From: Glaciecola blandensis
GTDB lineage: Bacteria; Pseudomonadota; Gammaproteobacteria; Enterobacterales; Alteromonadaceae
DNA length: 64,000 bases
Assembly: GCF_031846165.1 (NCBI RefSeq)
Contig: NZ_JAVRIE010000002.1
Span: 620,001 to 684,000, forward strand
Direction: 5' to 3'
Both the position numbers and the translations under genes were made by a program. Positions 43,959 to 53,759 of this stretch are shown here, piece by piece. The notes under the pieces are model-generated. The model did not search any database and was not told the origin of the DNA. It worked only from the letters and a program-made list of their open reading frames with translations. Within the stretch, counting starts at the first letter, position 1. Each line of letters begins with the position of its first letter.

Positions 43959-46900
43959 TTATATCGGTAGTATTCTGTTAGCAAACGCTTTGGCTTTAGC
44001 AAAACGCCGGCTTGAGCGATCACCTAGCTTCACTAACATTAAATAGCAGAATGGTACTAAGAATAGGCTGGTTAAAGTAGAGAACAATAAGCCACCAATA
44101 ATCGCCACTGCCATGGTGTAGGTTTGATTATCGCTCGACGCAAACGTGAGCGGTACCATGCCAATAACAGTGGTAGCAACGGTCATAAATATGGGGCGTA
44201 TCCGGCTTACACAAGCGTCTACAATAGGTTGGATTAAGCTTTCGGCATTCGCTTTCAACTTATTTATTTGGTCGATAAGCACGATCCCATTATTCACTAC
44301 AATGCCCATTAGAATAAGCATTCCAATGCGGCCAGTATCTCCTAGCCCTAAACCAAGAGCGGCAAAGGTCCAAAACACGCCGATAAACGCTAGGCCAATC
44401 GAAGATAATATGGCGATAGGCATTAATAAAGACTCAAATAGTGCAGCCATGACGATAAAAATTAAGGCCAGTGCCAGCGCCATGTTAATCACCATGTCTG
44501 CAGCAGCTTCTTCATCTTGAGCAAATTGACGTCCTAACTGCCAATCATAGCCAGGAGGAAGCGCAATACCGCTCATCACTTTTCTAATTTCTTTGACCGC
44601 CTCCGCTCGACTTAGCTCAGCCAAGTTAATCGATATTTCCAAAGTAGTGCGACGGCCAACACGTTGTATTTGTTGCATAATCGGCTGTGTTTCAAAACTC
44701 ACTATCTGCTGCAAGGTAATGACTCGCCCTTCGCCCTGTATAATAGGCAGGTCTTTAATACGCTCAATAGGTACGGCCTGTTCGGGGTGGTAAACAACTC
44801 GAATATCCACTTCGCCTATGGTGGGATCGCGGAACGATCTTAAATTACTCCCCCTTAAGGCTGTTGATATTTGCATTGCAATATCTTGAGTATTTAGGCC
44901 CAAGCGAGACACTTTTTCTCGGTCTATGCGTAGTACCAATTCCATATCTTGGTTTGTTTCATCAACGCCCACCTGGTCAAAACCTTCGACATTACTGAGT
45001 TGAAGAATAACGCCTTCGCTTAATTCTTTTAAACGCTCTGTTGAGTTTCCATTAAGCGATACTTTGATTGATTTTTCTTTTTGACTCGACCACTCAAACG
45101 ATGGCTTGGCGATGGGCGTTTCAGGAAAGCCTTCTCTGATTTTTTCTTTTAAATCGTTGTAAGGTGTCGTGTAGCCCTCGACGAGTTTGACTCTGGACAT
45201 TGCAAAGCCAGGAAATATTCGACTATTTACTTGAGTAAATTCGAACTCTTCTTGCTTGCTATACAAAAACGTCTCCATCTCATCTACTAAGGCGCTCACG
45301 TCGCCTAGTCTTTGCTGACCTTGAATATGGTAAACCACAATTATCTCTGTCTCGCCTCGGCCTTGTTCACCATTTGAATCCACCAATTGTTTGGTAAACA
45401 AGCCACTTAAGATTAATAATAAAATAACCATACCGGTTGTTTTTGGGCGGCGTAATATTTTCTCTAGGCTCGGCCTATACCACTTATCTAAACGTCCTTG
45501 CGTCACAACATTCGACATTGCGTTTGCTTTCACTCGGCTAAGCATAAGAGGGATAACTGTTTTTGAAATGAGTAGTGAAGCGAATAGGGGTAAACAAATA
45601 GCTGCCGCAACTTGCTCAATCAAAATAGTAATAAAGTTCTTTTCGCCCATTAGCAGAGGCATGAATACGATGGTTGTGGTGAGAGTGCCGCAGATAATCG
45701 CGATACTCACGTTGTCGACGCCTTTCAATACCTTTTCCACAGCGCCCAGAGACTTATCTTTCTGTTGCAGTATGCTTTCGCAAATAACCACTGAGTTATC
45801 AATCAGCAAGCCCACAGCAATGAATAAGCCTGCGAGTGATAGCATGTTTAAGCTGTAGCCTAAAAAGTACATCCCAGCTAGTGCAAAGCTCAATGAGATG
45901 GGTACTGAGGCAACAACAACGAGTGTTATCTGTAAATTTCTTAGGAAGAAATACAACACAACAAATGACAGTAAAATCCCTAGCCCTCCGGCCTTTAAGA
46001 GGTCACCTAGTGATTCCTGAATCTCCTGGCCTGAGTTGCCTTCTATGTCTATACGAATATCACTAAAGTCATCATCTTCGCGCAGTAGCTCAACAAGGCC
46101 GACAATGTTGTCTGTTACATCTATAACATTGGCATCAGATTCTTTGAAAATCTCTACACCAATCGATTTCTTACGGTCGGTTCTGATTTCGCTATTGCGT
46201 GGTGGAGTAACAAGGTTAACTGTAGCAACGTCGCGTAGTTTTACACCCGATTTAACCTGAAAGTCTCGAATATCGTTAATGCTTTTATATTCGCCACTTG
46301 GCGATATGCGAAATTTACGTTCACCATTTAGAATTGAGCCCGACTTAACTAAAAAGTTGCTAGCCCGCAAATCACTCAGGAGCTGCCTCTGATTAACGCG
46401 GTTCATTGACAAGGCGGTGCTATCGAGCTGAATTTCAATGAAGGGCTGGATAACGCCGCGCATCTCTACTTGGCCGACACCTTCGATGCGCTCTATCGGT
46501 TGTTTTAGGGTACGATTCAAAAAATCATAGGACTGAGAAAGATTTTTGTCACCCGACAAAACAAGGCTAACAACAGGTAAGTCTTGTGTGGAGAATTTTT
46601 GTACGTACACTCTTTGCACGTCATCTGGAAGCAGGTTGCGCACCATATCAACCTTTTCCCGCACATCCATAATGCGGCTATCTAAGTCGGCGTCTAATTC
46701 CATGATAACCTGGATTGAGGCACCATTGGCGCGGCTTGTAGAGCGTAATTCCGTGATCCCCCCCAGAGTTGCTACGGCTTCTTCAATAGGCCGAGTGATG
46801 AGCCTTTCAACTTCATCTGGTGAAGCTCCGCTATAAGGTACGTTAATAAAAGCAACAGGTATGTTTAGCGCAGGCCAACTCTCTTGTGGTAACAATTTAC

Positions 46901-47075
46901 TCGAAATTAAGCCGGTCATGAAGAGTGATAAAATCACCATACCTGTGGTAACCGGGCGCTTTATAGCTAGCGCGGTAAGCCATACCGTTGCAGGTAAGCT
47001 GAATAGTGATTGCTTAATGCGCTTTGTGCTCTGTTTCGGCGAGTTGCTGTGAGTGTCGCCGCTATCATTTTTCAT
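43959..47075 (-). CDS. RND efflux permease (second of a tandem pair)
   Basis: This 1038-residue HAE1-type permease has GLFIAVGLLIDNSVVICESIL (helix-4 region with proton-relay Asp), the double repeat with GILLSFVVLYFFLRNLQIT, and LILMGIVVNNGIVLIDQIN in the second half. It starts within the stop of the upstream permease gene (ATGA overlap), with AAGAGG just before the start. Tandem permeases sharing one adaptor recall MdtBC/MuxBC, where the two may assemble as a mixed trimer. Confidence 0.94.
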   Translation of the reverse strand: MKNDSGDTHSNSPKQSTKRIKQSLFSLPATVWLTALAIKRPVTTGMVILSLFMTGLISSKLLPQESWPALNIPVAFINVPYSGASPDEVERLITRPIEEAVATLGGITELRSTSRANGASIQVIMELDADLDSRIMDVREKVDMVRNLLPDDVQRVYVQKFSTQDLPVVSLVLSGDKNLSQSYDFLNRTLKQPIERIEGVGQVEMRGVIQPFIEIQLDSTALSMNRVNQRQLLSDLRASNFLVKSGSILNGERKFRISPSGEYKSINDIRDFQVKSGVKLRDVATVNLVTPPRNSEIRTDRKKSIGVEIFKESDANVIDVTDNIVGLVELLREDDDFSDIRIDIEGNSGQEIQESLGDLLKAGGLGILLSFVVLYFFLRNLQITLVVVASVPISLSFALAGMYFLGYSLNMLSLAGLFIAVGLLIDNSVVICESILQQKDKSLGAVEKVLKGVDNVSIAIICGTLTTTIVFMPLLMGEKNFITILIEQVAAAICLPLFASLLISKTVIPLMLSRVKANAMSNVVTQGRLDKWYRPSLEKILRRPKTTGMVILLLILSGLFTKQLVDSNGEQGRGETEIIVVYHIQGQQRLGDVSALVDEMETFLYSKQEEFEFTQVNSRIFPGFAMSRVKLVEGYTTPYNDLKEKIREGFPETPIAKPSFEWSSQKEKSIKVSLNGNSTERLKELSEGVILQLSNVEGFDQVGVDETNQDMELVLRIDREKVSRLGLNTQDIAMQISTALRGSNLRSFRDPTIGEVDIRVVYHPEQAVPIERIKDLPIIQGEGRVITLQQIVSFETQPIMQQIQRVGRRTTLEISINLAELSRAEAVKEIRKVMSGIALPPGYDWQLGRQFAQDEEAAADMVINMALALALIFIVMAALFESLLMPIAILSSIGLAFIGVFWTFAALGLGLGDTGRIGMLILMGIVVNNGIVLIDQINKLKANAESLIQPIVDACVSRIRPIFMTVATTVIGMVPLTFASSDNQTYTMAVAIIGGLLFSTLTSLFLVPFCYLMLVKLGDRSSRRFAKAKAFANRILPI

Positions 47076-50000
47076 AGCTTTGCCTCTTCAAGATCATTCT
47101 CGTCTTCACCCTCATCAGCAGTTTCTTCTTCAGTTTCATAACGTTTTCTATCGAAAACGCTATACAAGACAGGTATCACAATAAGTGTGAGTAAAGTTGC
47201 AATCAACAAACCACTCATTACGGTGATGGCGAGAGGTGCTCTGAGTTCTGCGCCTTCGCCGCTGCTAAAGGCTAGGGGGGTTAAACCCAAAATAGTGGTC
47301 ATGGAGGTCATAATAATAGGTCGAAAACGCGAGCTACTCGCTGCGATAACAGCATCTATCTTTGAATGTCCTAAATGCCTTAGTTGGTTAATGCGATCAA
47401 CCAATACAATCGCATTGTTAACCACAATGCCGGTTAGCATGATGACGCCGATGAGCACGATAACACTGATATTTGTAGAGCTTAGGTACAGACCCAATAC
47501 TGAGCCCAGTACAGCCAATGGAATGGAGAATAAAATGATGAAAGGATTGAGAAGTGACTCAAATTGCGATGCCATCACTAAATAAACTAAAAAGACAGCC
47601 AAACCAAGTGCCATCATTAAGGATGAAAAGGAACTTTCCATTTCTTCATTTTGACCCGCAACGGTTGCCTTGATGCTTGACGGCAAATAGAGCGTGTCGA
47701 TGATGCGCTGCGATTTTTCCGCCGCTTGTGCTAGATCACCATAAGCCAGAGAAGATGACACGATCGCGACACGACTTTGGTCAATGCGATTTATTTCATT
47801 AGGGCCAACGCTTTCGATAATATCAGCGACAGACGACAAGGGAAGTGATTTGTCTTGGTCAGAGTTAACCGTAAGCTGTCTGATTGCTTGCGCTGAATTT
47901 CGAGCACTCTCGTCTGCTCTTACTAGAATATCGACTTGCCTGTCTTGCAGGTTGTACTTGCTAGCTACCGAGCCAGCTACTTTCGTGACTAATTGGTTGG
48001 CAATGTCGGAACCTCGAAGCTCTAAGCTAGCGAGTCGTTCATTGTCGAATTCAATTTTCAATTCAGGTTGACCGGCTCTTAAGCTGTTGTTGAGATCAAT
48101 AAACTGCTCATCTGCTGACATTATTTGTAATAAACGGTCGCTATAAAGCTTAAGTTCTTCAAGGTCAAAACCTGCAAGCACGATTTGCAATGGTCTTTCT
48201 GTGGTAAACATGTCTGTTTGATTGATTTCTGCACTGACATCAGCCATTTGAATAACGCTTTCACGCACCATATCTTTAACAGCTTCTAAGTCTTTTGGGT
48301 TGTGCACTGCAATCAACAATTGCCCCCAGTTTTCGCCGCCCTTGCTTGCAGAACTCATCATTAAACTGCCACTACCAGCCAAAGAGTACGAATGCTTAAC
48401 TCTTTCGTCGTCAGCTACCTTTGCCGCGAGTTCAGAAAGCCGTGCATCGGTTACCGTTATTGGTGTGCCTTGGGTGAGAGTGAGCTCGATAGTAAATTCA
48501 GACTTTTCAACTTCAGGCACTAATTCGACAGGTATTTTAGGCAGTAAACTCATGACGACAACAGCAAAGGCCACACTAATACCAATAACAACAAAGCGTT
48601 GGTTCAAACTCTTTTTTAAGAGGACGGCATAAACGCCTGCGAACCTTTCAAAAACAGCAGAAAAGGCTTTGTGCGCCGGAACGAAAACGAGTGAAGCAAT
48701 TTTCGCAAAAAGGTGCGCAATTAACATGAGGAGTTTGGTGATGAGCAGTGGTAGATGACTGAAAATAACTTTAAATGGAAAGCTAATCACCTTTCCGAGT
48801 AGACCGAATATTCTTCTAAACAGGCCCTTAGGCTTTTGCGAAACCTTACTGGTGATCTGTTCATCAGCATTTGAATTTGCATCTTGCGGGCTATCCGATT
48901 GCGTAAGCTCAGCCCCTTTGTTATCGCTTCCAAATTGGCGAGAAGCAAGCATTGGAATAAGTGTTAAGGCCACAACCAGTGACGCTAATAAAGCAAAAGT
49001 AACGGTCATCGCTTGGTCACTAAATAATTGCCCAGCAAACCCTGTCACAAATGCTAAAGGAAAGAAAACCGCAAGTGTCGTTAATGTTGAAGCTGTGACT
49101 GCACCTGATACTTCATCAGTCCCTTTCACTGCGGCCTCAATAACACTCGCCCCTTTTTCTCTATAACGAGCGATATTCTCAAGCACTACAATAGCATTGT
49201 CTACGAGTAAGCCGACAGCCAAAGCAATCCCACCTAATGACATAATATTGAGGCTGATATCATTGGCGAACATCAAGTTAAAAGTGGCTACGATGGACAC
49301 GGGTATTGCGAGCGAAATAATGACAGTATTAAAGAAATTCCCTAAAAATAGGTATAGCACTAGCATGGCTAACACACCGCCAACGATAGCTGCGCTTTTT
49401 ACTTCATCAACTGCGTTGACAATGAACTCGGACTGGTCATAAATCACTGTAAACGAGAGCCCTTCGGGCAAGCTTTCTTCAAGCTCACTCAGTTTATCGT
49501 TAACCGCTTTAGCAACACCCACTGTGTTAGCATCGCCTTCTTTGTAAATAGCGAGCTCAATCGCTTCATTGTTATTGACGCGTGTGATGTCACTGCGTTC
49601 TTTTTCGCCATCAACAACTTGCGCAATATCTTTCAAATAAATAGTTTTGCCATCGGCTTGTTTGACTATCATGTTGCCTAGCTGCTCTAGTGAAACAAAT
49701 TGATTGAGCGTACGAACCAAGTATTCTTGCTGGCCATCGTATACTCGACCGGCCGACATATTAATATTTTCGCTTTGAATTCTGGAAACGATACTTTGTG
49801 CGGTTATTCCACGTTGAGATGCTTTGTTCTGGTCAAACACAACTTGGATTTCTTGCTGCAAGCCTCCGCCAAGTTGAGCTGCTGCAACGCCCGAAATTGT
49901 TTCTATTTGACGCTTAATTTCTTGCTCAGCAAAAGTTCTGACATTCTTCAATGCACGTGGATCAGTGTTGGTGGTGGATAAGCCTAGTCGAATAATCGGA

Positions 50001-50401
50001 TCTAAAGATGGGTTAAAGCGCAAAATCACTGGTTTTTGTACATCAAGCGGTAAAGCGATGATATCCAATTTCTCTCGGACATTTTGGGTTGCGAAGTTCA
50101 TCGCGGTACCCCATTCAAACTCTATGACGACGTCTGATTGCCCGGCTTTTGAGATTGAATGAACCTTCCGAATACCTTTTACTACACCAACAGATTCTTC
50201 AATGGGTTTACTAATCAGTTGCTCTATTTCTGCTGGTGCCGCCCCTGGGTTCTCTGTACGAACGGTGAGAGTGGGATAAGATAAATCCGGTAATAACGAC
50301 ACTGCTAAGCGAGAAAAACCAACCATACCAAACAGCATCACCGCGAGCGTAAACATTGCTACGGTTACTGGTCGCTTTACAACCGTACTAACAATACTCA
50401 T
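47072..50401 (-). CDS. RND efflux permease with inserted cytoplasmic segment
   Basis: This 1109-residue HAE1-type permease has GGIALAVGLLVDNAIVVLENI, TEN-to-PGAAPAE periplasmic start features and LIGVIMLTGIVVNNAIVLVD. Between the first and second repeats (about residues 490-600) there is a stretch of roughly 100 residues. It is a Ser/Asp/Gln-rich linker followed by amphipathic, hydrophobic helices (FRRIFGLLGKVISFPFKVIF). This stretch is longer than in AcrB. The C-terminus is strongly acidic. It lies 37 bp after its adaptor and overlaps the second permease by 4 bp. Confidence 0.94.
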   Translation of the reverse strand: MSIVSTVVKRPVTVAMFTLAVMLFGMVGFSRLAVSLLPDLSYPTLTVRTENPGAAPAEIEQLISKPIEESVGVVKGIRKVHSISKAGQSDVVIEFEWGTAMNFATQNVREKLDIIALPLDVQKPVILRFNPSLDPIIRLGLSTTNTDPRALKNVRTFAEQEIKRQIETISGVAAAQLGGGLQQEIQVVFDQNKASQRGITAQSIVSRIQSENINMSAGRVYDGQQEYLVRTLNQFVSLEQLGNMIVKQADGKTIYLKDIAQVVDGEKERSDITRVNNNEAIELAIYKEGDANTVGVAKAVNDKLSELEESLPEGLSFTVIYDQSEFIVNAVDEVKSAAIVGGVLAMLVLYLFLGNFFNTVIISLAIPVSIVATFNLMFANDISLNIMSLGGIALAVGLLVDNAIVVLENIARYREKGASVIEAAVKGTDEVSGAVTASTLTTLAVFFPLAFVTGFAGQLFSDQAMTVTFALLASLVVALTLIPMLASRQFGSDNKGAELTQSDSPQDANSNADEQITSKVSQKPKGLFRRIFGLLGKVISFPFKVIFSHLPLLITKLLMLIAHLFAKIASLVFVPAHKAFSAVFERFAGVYAVLLKKSLNQRFVVIGISVAFAVVVMSLLPKIPVELVPEVEKSEFTIELTLTQGTPITVTDARLSELAAKVADDERVKHSYSLAGSGSLMMSSASKGGENWGQLLIAVHNPKDLEAVKDMVRESVIQMADVSAEINQTDMFTTERPLQIVLAGFDLEELKLYSDRLLQIMSADEQFIDLNNSLRAGQPELKIEFDNERLASLELRGSDIANQLVTKVAGSVASKYNLQDRQVDILVRADESARNSAQAIRQLTVNSDQDKSLPLSSVADIIESVGPNEINRIDQSRVAIVSSSLAYGDLAQAAEKSQRIIDTLYLPSSIKATVAGQNEEMESSFSSLMMALGLAVFLVYLVMASQFESLLNPFIILFSIPLAVLGSVLGLYLSSTNISVIVLIGVIMLTGIVVNNAIVLVDRINQLRHLGHSKIDAVIAASSSRFRPIIMTSMTTILGLTPLAFSSGEGAELRAPLAITVMSGLLIATLLTLIVIPVLYSVFDRKRYETEEETADEGEDENDLEEAKL

Positions 50402-50438
50402 TTACATAATCCTTTAGAGTGACAAAAAGCGTGAACAC

Positions 50439-51521
50439 TTAGTTAAGTTTATTTGATGAATCGGCTTGGCCAACTACTTTTACTTCTGTACCCACTTTAA
50501 GGCTTTGCTGGCCTACAGTAATTATTGGCGTGTCTGGATCTATAGGACTGAGTAACTCCACAAAACCATTTTCTTCATAACCGGTCTCAACAGTCAGCTT
50601 CTTCGCTTTATTGTCTTCAACAACGAATAAGCTTGTTTCTGTGTCGGTCACCAGTATTGCTTTTAGTGGAACAAGCTGCGCATTCTCTCGTTTATCCAAT
50701 GTTAAGGATACGCGGGCAAACATGCCTGGTTTGAGCGTATAGTCATTGTTTTCTACATTTAAAGTGACTTTAAATGTACCAGAATCGGTGTCGATAATTG
50801 GCGATATTAAAGCGATTGACGCCGGAATGGCTTGTTGTGTTGAAGGGAATTGTAGAAAAGCCTGCTGGCCAATATGAATGTTATTAATTTCAGATTCAGG
50901 GAGGTATACCACGCCTTGAAGGGTCTCAAGTGCAACGATACTAAACATAACGCCACCAGGGTTTGCTGTCATGTTGCCTTCTTTCACCATGCGTTCAGCA
51001 ATGATGCCAGAAATTGGTGCTCTTACTTTCGTATCGCGGACCTGTATTTGAGCAACTTTCTGTTGATTGCGTCGACTTTTTACTGCAAATTCCAGTTTTT
51101 CAAAGTCTTTCGCAGCCACTAATTGACGTCCATTTACTGGTTTACTGCGATTAAATTCAGCAATCGCTGACTCTAAATCAATAGTTGCACGCTCTAGCTC
51201 CAGCAAATAGTTTTCAGAATCGATTTCTGCTAATACATCGCCTTTGTTCACCAACATGCCTTCTTCAACTAAGATTTTTTCAATCATGCCAGAGACTTTG
51301 TTGGTCACTTTACTCTCTGCTCTTGCTTCAAGAACAGCCGTTGTATTGTAGGTGTTTGAAATAGCGCCGATTTTAACTTTCGTTGCTTCAACCGGAACGC
51401 GATAGATAGGCTCTTCTTTATTTTTGTCTTGTTCTTTTTCGGCTTGCTCGCCAGAGCACCCAGTGATTAAAGTGCTTAGAGCAATCAGAGTTATCAGAGT
51501 GAATTTTTTATTGAAGCGCAT
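50439..51521 (-). CDS. RND periplasmic adaptor lipoprotein
   Basis: This 360-residue membrane-fusion protein has a lipoprotein signal (ALSTLITGCSG, Cys22), the first lipoyl half (VTNKVSGMIEKILVEEGMLVNKGD), a short hairpin, the second half (VRDTKVRAPISGIIAERMVKEG), then a beta-barrel and a membrane-proximal domain. It is the first gene of the three-gene RND operon and serves both permeases. No local regulator or TolC-type gene is adjacent. Confidence 0.93.
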   Translation of the reverse strand: MRFNKKFTLITLIALSTLITGCSGEQAEKEQDKNKEEPIYRVPVEATKVKIGAISNTYNTTAVLEARAESKVTNKVSGMIEKILVEEGMLVNKGDVLAEIDSENYLLELERATIDLESAIAEFNRSKPVNGRQLVAAKDFEKLEFAVKSRRNQQKVAQIQVRDTKVRAPISGIIAERMVKEGNMTANPGGVMFSIVALETLQGVVYLPESEINNIHIGQQAFLQFPSTQQAIPASIALISPIIDTDSGTFKVTLNVENNDYTLKPGMFARVSLTLDKRENAQLVPLKAILVTDTETSLFVVEDNKAKKLTVETGYEENGFVELLSPIDPDTPIITVGQQSLKVGTEVKVVGQADSSNKLN

Positions 51522-51660
51522 AACGGTCCGTCGGGTATGATTTTTCTACATTTTACCCTTAAAGCTCAAACAGTTATATTTATGCGCTATCTTGAATTGT
51601 AACGAGATATGAATTCTTTTATTTTAAGCATAACCATAGTGCTTATTTCACGTTGTTTTT

Positions 51661-52140
51661 CTATTTCCAACCTAGTTTTTCTTCGAAGTCTTGATCAAGC
51701 TTTTTAGCAAAATCCTTTGCATGAATAGCAACTTCTGCCAGTCGTTTGTCTTCTTCACTCACGGGCTCATAATGTGGCACTTCAACGGGAAAACCAGCCT
51801 CATCGACAGCCATGAAAGTGATAAAGCAACGGTTAGTTACCGACACTTTTTCTTGCTTCGGATCGCTTGCACGCACAACGACATAGATGTGCATGCTGGT
51901 TTTGCCAGTATGGACTATTCGAGCATCAACACTCACCATTTGCCCTACTAAAATGGGGCGAATAAAACGTATAGCATTCGCCGATACTGTAACGCAGTAG
52001 CGTTTACTCCACTGGGCGGCGCATGCGTAGGACGCTTGATCAATCCACTTCATGACCATTCCACCGTGGACCTTTCCACCAAAATTTACGTCAGTAGGCT
52101 CTGCTAAAAAACGGAACTCGGTTTGGTTACTTTTGCTCAT
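51661..52140 (-). CDS. Acyl-CoA thioesterase (YciA-like)
   Basis: This 159-residue hotdog protein begins MSKSNQTEFRFLAEPTDVNF and has the acyl-CoA hydrolase signature GKVHGGMVMKWIDQASYACA, then SANAIRFIRPILVGQ and FITFMAVDEAG. The ATG at 52140 was preferred to an in-frame ATG at 52164 because the upstream codons have no ribosome site. It hydrolyses acyl-CoAs in the cytoplasm. It lies downstream of gor on the same strand after a hairpin. Confidence 0.88.
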   Translation of the reverse strand: MSKSNQTEFRFLAEPTDVNFGGKVHGGMVMKWIDQASYACAAQWSKRYCVTVSANAIRFIRPILVGQMVSVDARIVHTGKTSMHIYVVVRASDPKQEKVSVTNRCFITFMAVDEAGFPVEVPHYEPVSEEDKRLAEVAIHAKDFAKKLDQDFEEKLGWK

Positions 52141-52202
52141 GCTAGCTTGTACCCCTGTACGCATTTTTTTGTTGCTGACTTTTTAGGCTTAAAATGGCTA
52201 TA

Positions 52203-52226
52203 GACCTTAACGCTTAGGTTAAGGTC
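52203..52226 (-). terminator. Hairpin overlapping the gor stop codon
   Basis: GACCTTAAC (52203-52211) and GTTAAGGTC (52218-52226) are perfect 9-bp arms with a 6-nt loop that includes part of the gor stop codon. Only a weak U-rich stretch follows on the minus strand. It may attenuate read-through into the thioesterase gene. Confidence 0.4.
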
Positions 52227-53563
52227 ACAAACTCTTCGCCACTGGTTGGGTGAATTGCCACACAAGCGTCAAAATCAGCTTTAGTGGCACCCATTTTAAT
52301 CGCTACGCCAAAGCCTTGAAGGATTTCATCCATACCAAAACCGATACCATGTAAGCCAACTACTTTTTCGTCATTACCCGCACAAACTAACTTCATCTTC
52401 GTGGCTTGACGATGCGAAGTGACTGCTGTGTACATTGCCGCAAAACTTGAATTGTAGACCTTAATATTGCCTGCACCGTATTTTTCGATGGCTTCTTTTT
52501 CAGTCAATCCCATGGTGCCGATTGCTGGGTGACTAAATACCACAGTTGGTATTAGGTCATAGTCCATGTGTGCGTCAGTTTTAAAATTGAATAGGCGTTC
52601 ACTTAATAAGCGGCCAGCTTTTACTGCTACTGGTGTTAAGTCGACCTTTCCTATGTTATCGCCGACCGCGTAAATGCCGTCAGCGGTGGTATTTTGAAAC
52701 TTGTCTACTTTAATATAGCCACGCTGGTCTAGTTCGACATTGGTGTTTTGAATATCTATTTTATCGTTAGCAGGTTCACGGCCGATCGCCCATACGAGGG
52801 CATCACAATCGATATGCCAGCCAGTGTTTAGATTCACTTTCAGAGAGCCATCGTCTTGCTTCTCTATTGATGTTACTTCGGTATGAGGGTGGAGTTTCGG
52901 ACCGTCTTCCGCCATGATTTCAACCAATGTATCAGACAGCATATCATCAAAGTTACGCAATGGTTTCTCGCGACGTACCAGTAGGTGTGTCTCAGAACCC
53001 AATGAATGCATGACGCCAGCTAACTCAACGCCAATGTAACCAGCTCCCACTACCACAACCCTTTTGGGCTGACTTGCAAGATCGAAGAACTCGTCTGAAT
53101 TAATACCTAAATCTGCACCGGGAATGGGTGGTTTGATTGGGCGTCCGCCAGTCGCAATGGTGATGTGGTCAGCGGTGTATATTTCACCATCTACATCAAT
53201 CGTTTTGTTGTCAATGAATTTGGCAAATCCCTTAATGAGGGTGACGCCGTTGTTGCCTAGCACGCGATCGTATGATTGATGAATTCGATCAATATATGCA
53301 CTTCGACTTTCTACTAACTTTTCCCAGCTAAAGCTATTTACGGTAACGTCAAAGCCATAATCTGGACTGTATTTATGAATTGCTTCTGCTACTTGAGCCC
53401 CAAACCACATTGCTTTTTTGGGGACACACCCTACATTCACACAAGTGCCGCCAATATCTTTTGCTTCAATAATAGCCGCTTTTTTGCCGTAGCGAGAAGC
53501 TCTGTTTGCTGATGCGATCCCGCCACTGCCGCCGCCGATGCAAATGTAGTCAAAGTGTTTCAT
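52214..53563 (-). CDS. gor: Glutathione reductase
   Basis: This 449-residue flavoenzyme (E. coli Gor has 450) reduces glutathione disulfide with NADPH. The FAD fold is CIGGGSGGIASANRASRYG, the redox disulfide is GGTCVNVGCVPKK, and the NADPH fold is VVVGAGYIGVELAGVMHSLG with Arg residues downstream (LLVRREKPL) typical of NADPH preference. The FAD region is YAVGDNIGKVDLTPVA, and the C-terminal active-site His is in HPTSGEEFVTL. It acts in the cytoplasm and is divergent from prlC. Confidence 0.96.
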   Translation of the reverse strand: MKHFDYICIGGGSGGIASANRASRYGKKAAIIEAKDIGGTCVNVGCVPKKAMWFGAQVAEAIHKYSPDYGFDVTVNSFSWEKLVESRSAYIDRIHQSYDRVLGNNGVTLIKGFAKFIDNKTIDVDGEIYTADHITIATGGRPIKPPIPGADLGINSDEFFDLASQPKRVVVVGAGYIGVELAGVMHSLGSETHLLVRREKPLRNFDDMLSDTLVEIMAEDGPKLHPHTEVTSIEKQDDGSLKVNLNTGWHIDCDALVWAIGREPANDKIDIQNTNVELDQRGYIKVDKFQNTTADGIYAVGDNIGKVDLTPVAVKAGRLLSERLFNFKTDAHMDYDLIPTVVFSHPAIGTMGLTEKEAIEKYGAGNIKVYNSSFAAMYTAVTSHRQATKMKLVCAGNDEKVVGLHGIGFGMDEILQGFGVAIKMGATKADFDACVAIHPTSGEEFVTLT

Positions 53564-53759
53564 AGTACTCCTAAAATTCGGATAAATGAGTTCTTACGTA
53601 GAACTGAATTAGTATAAATATGCCTACTGGACCGTAATTATCAAGTTTTCCTTCAAAAAACTTTGATTAAGCATTGTGATCTTCTTACTTATACCCACCT
53701 ATAATAGATAAAGTTTGCCACGTATTTTGTGGCTGAATAAATAATAAAGAGACTACCAC

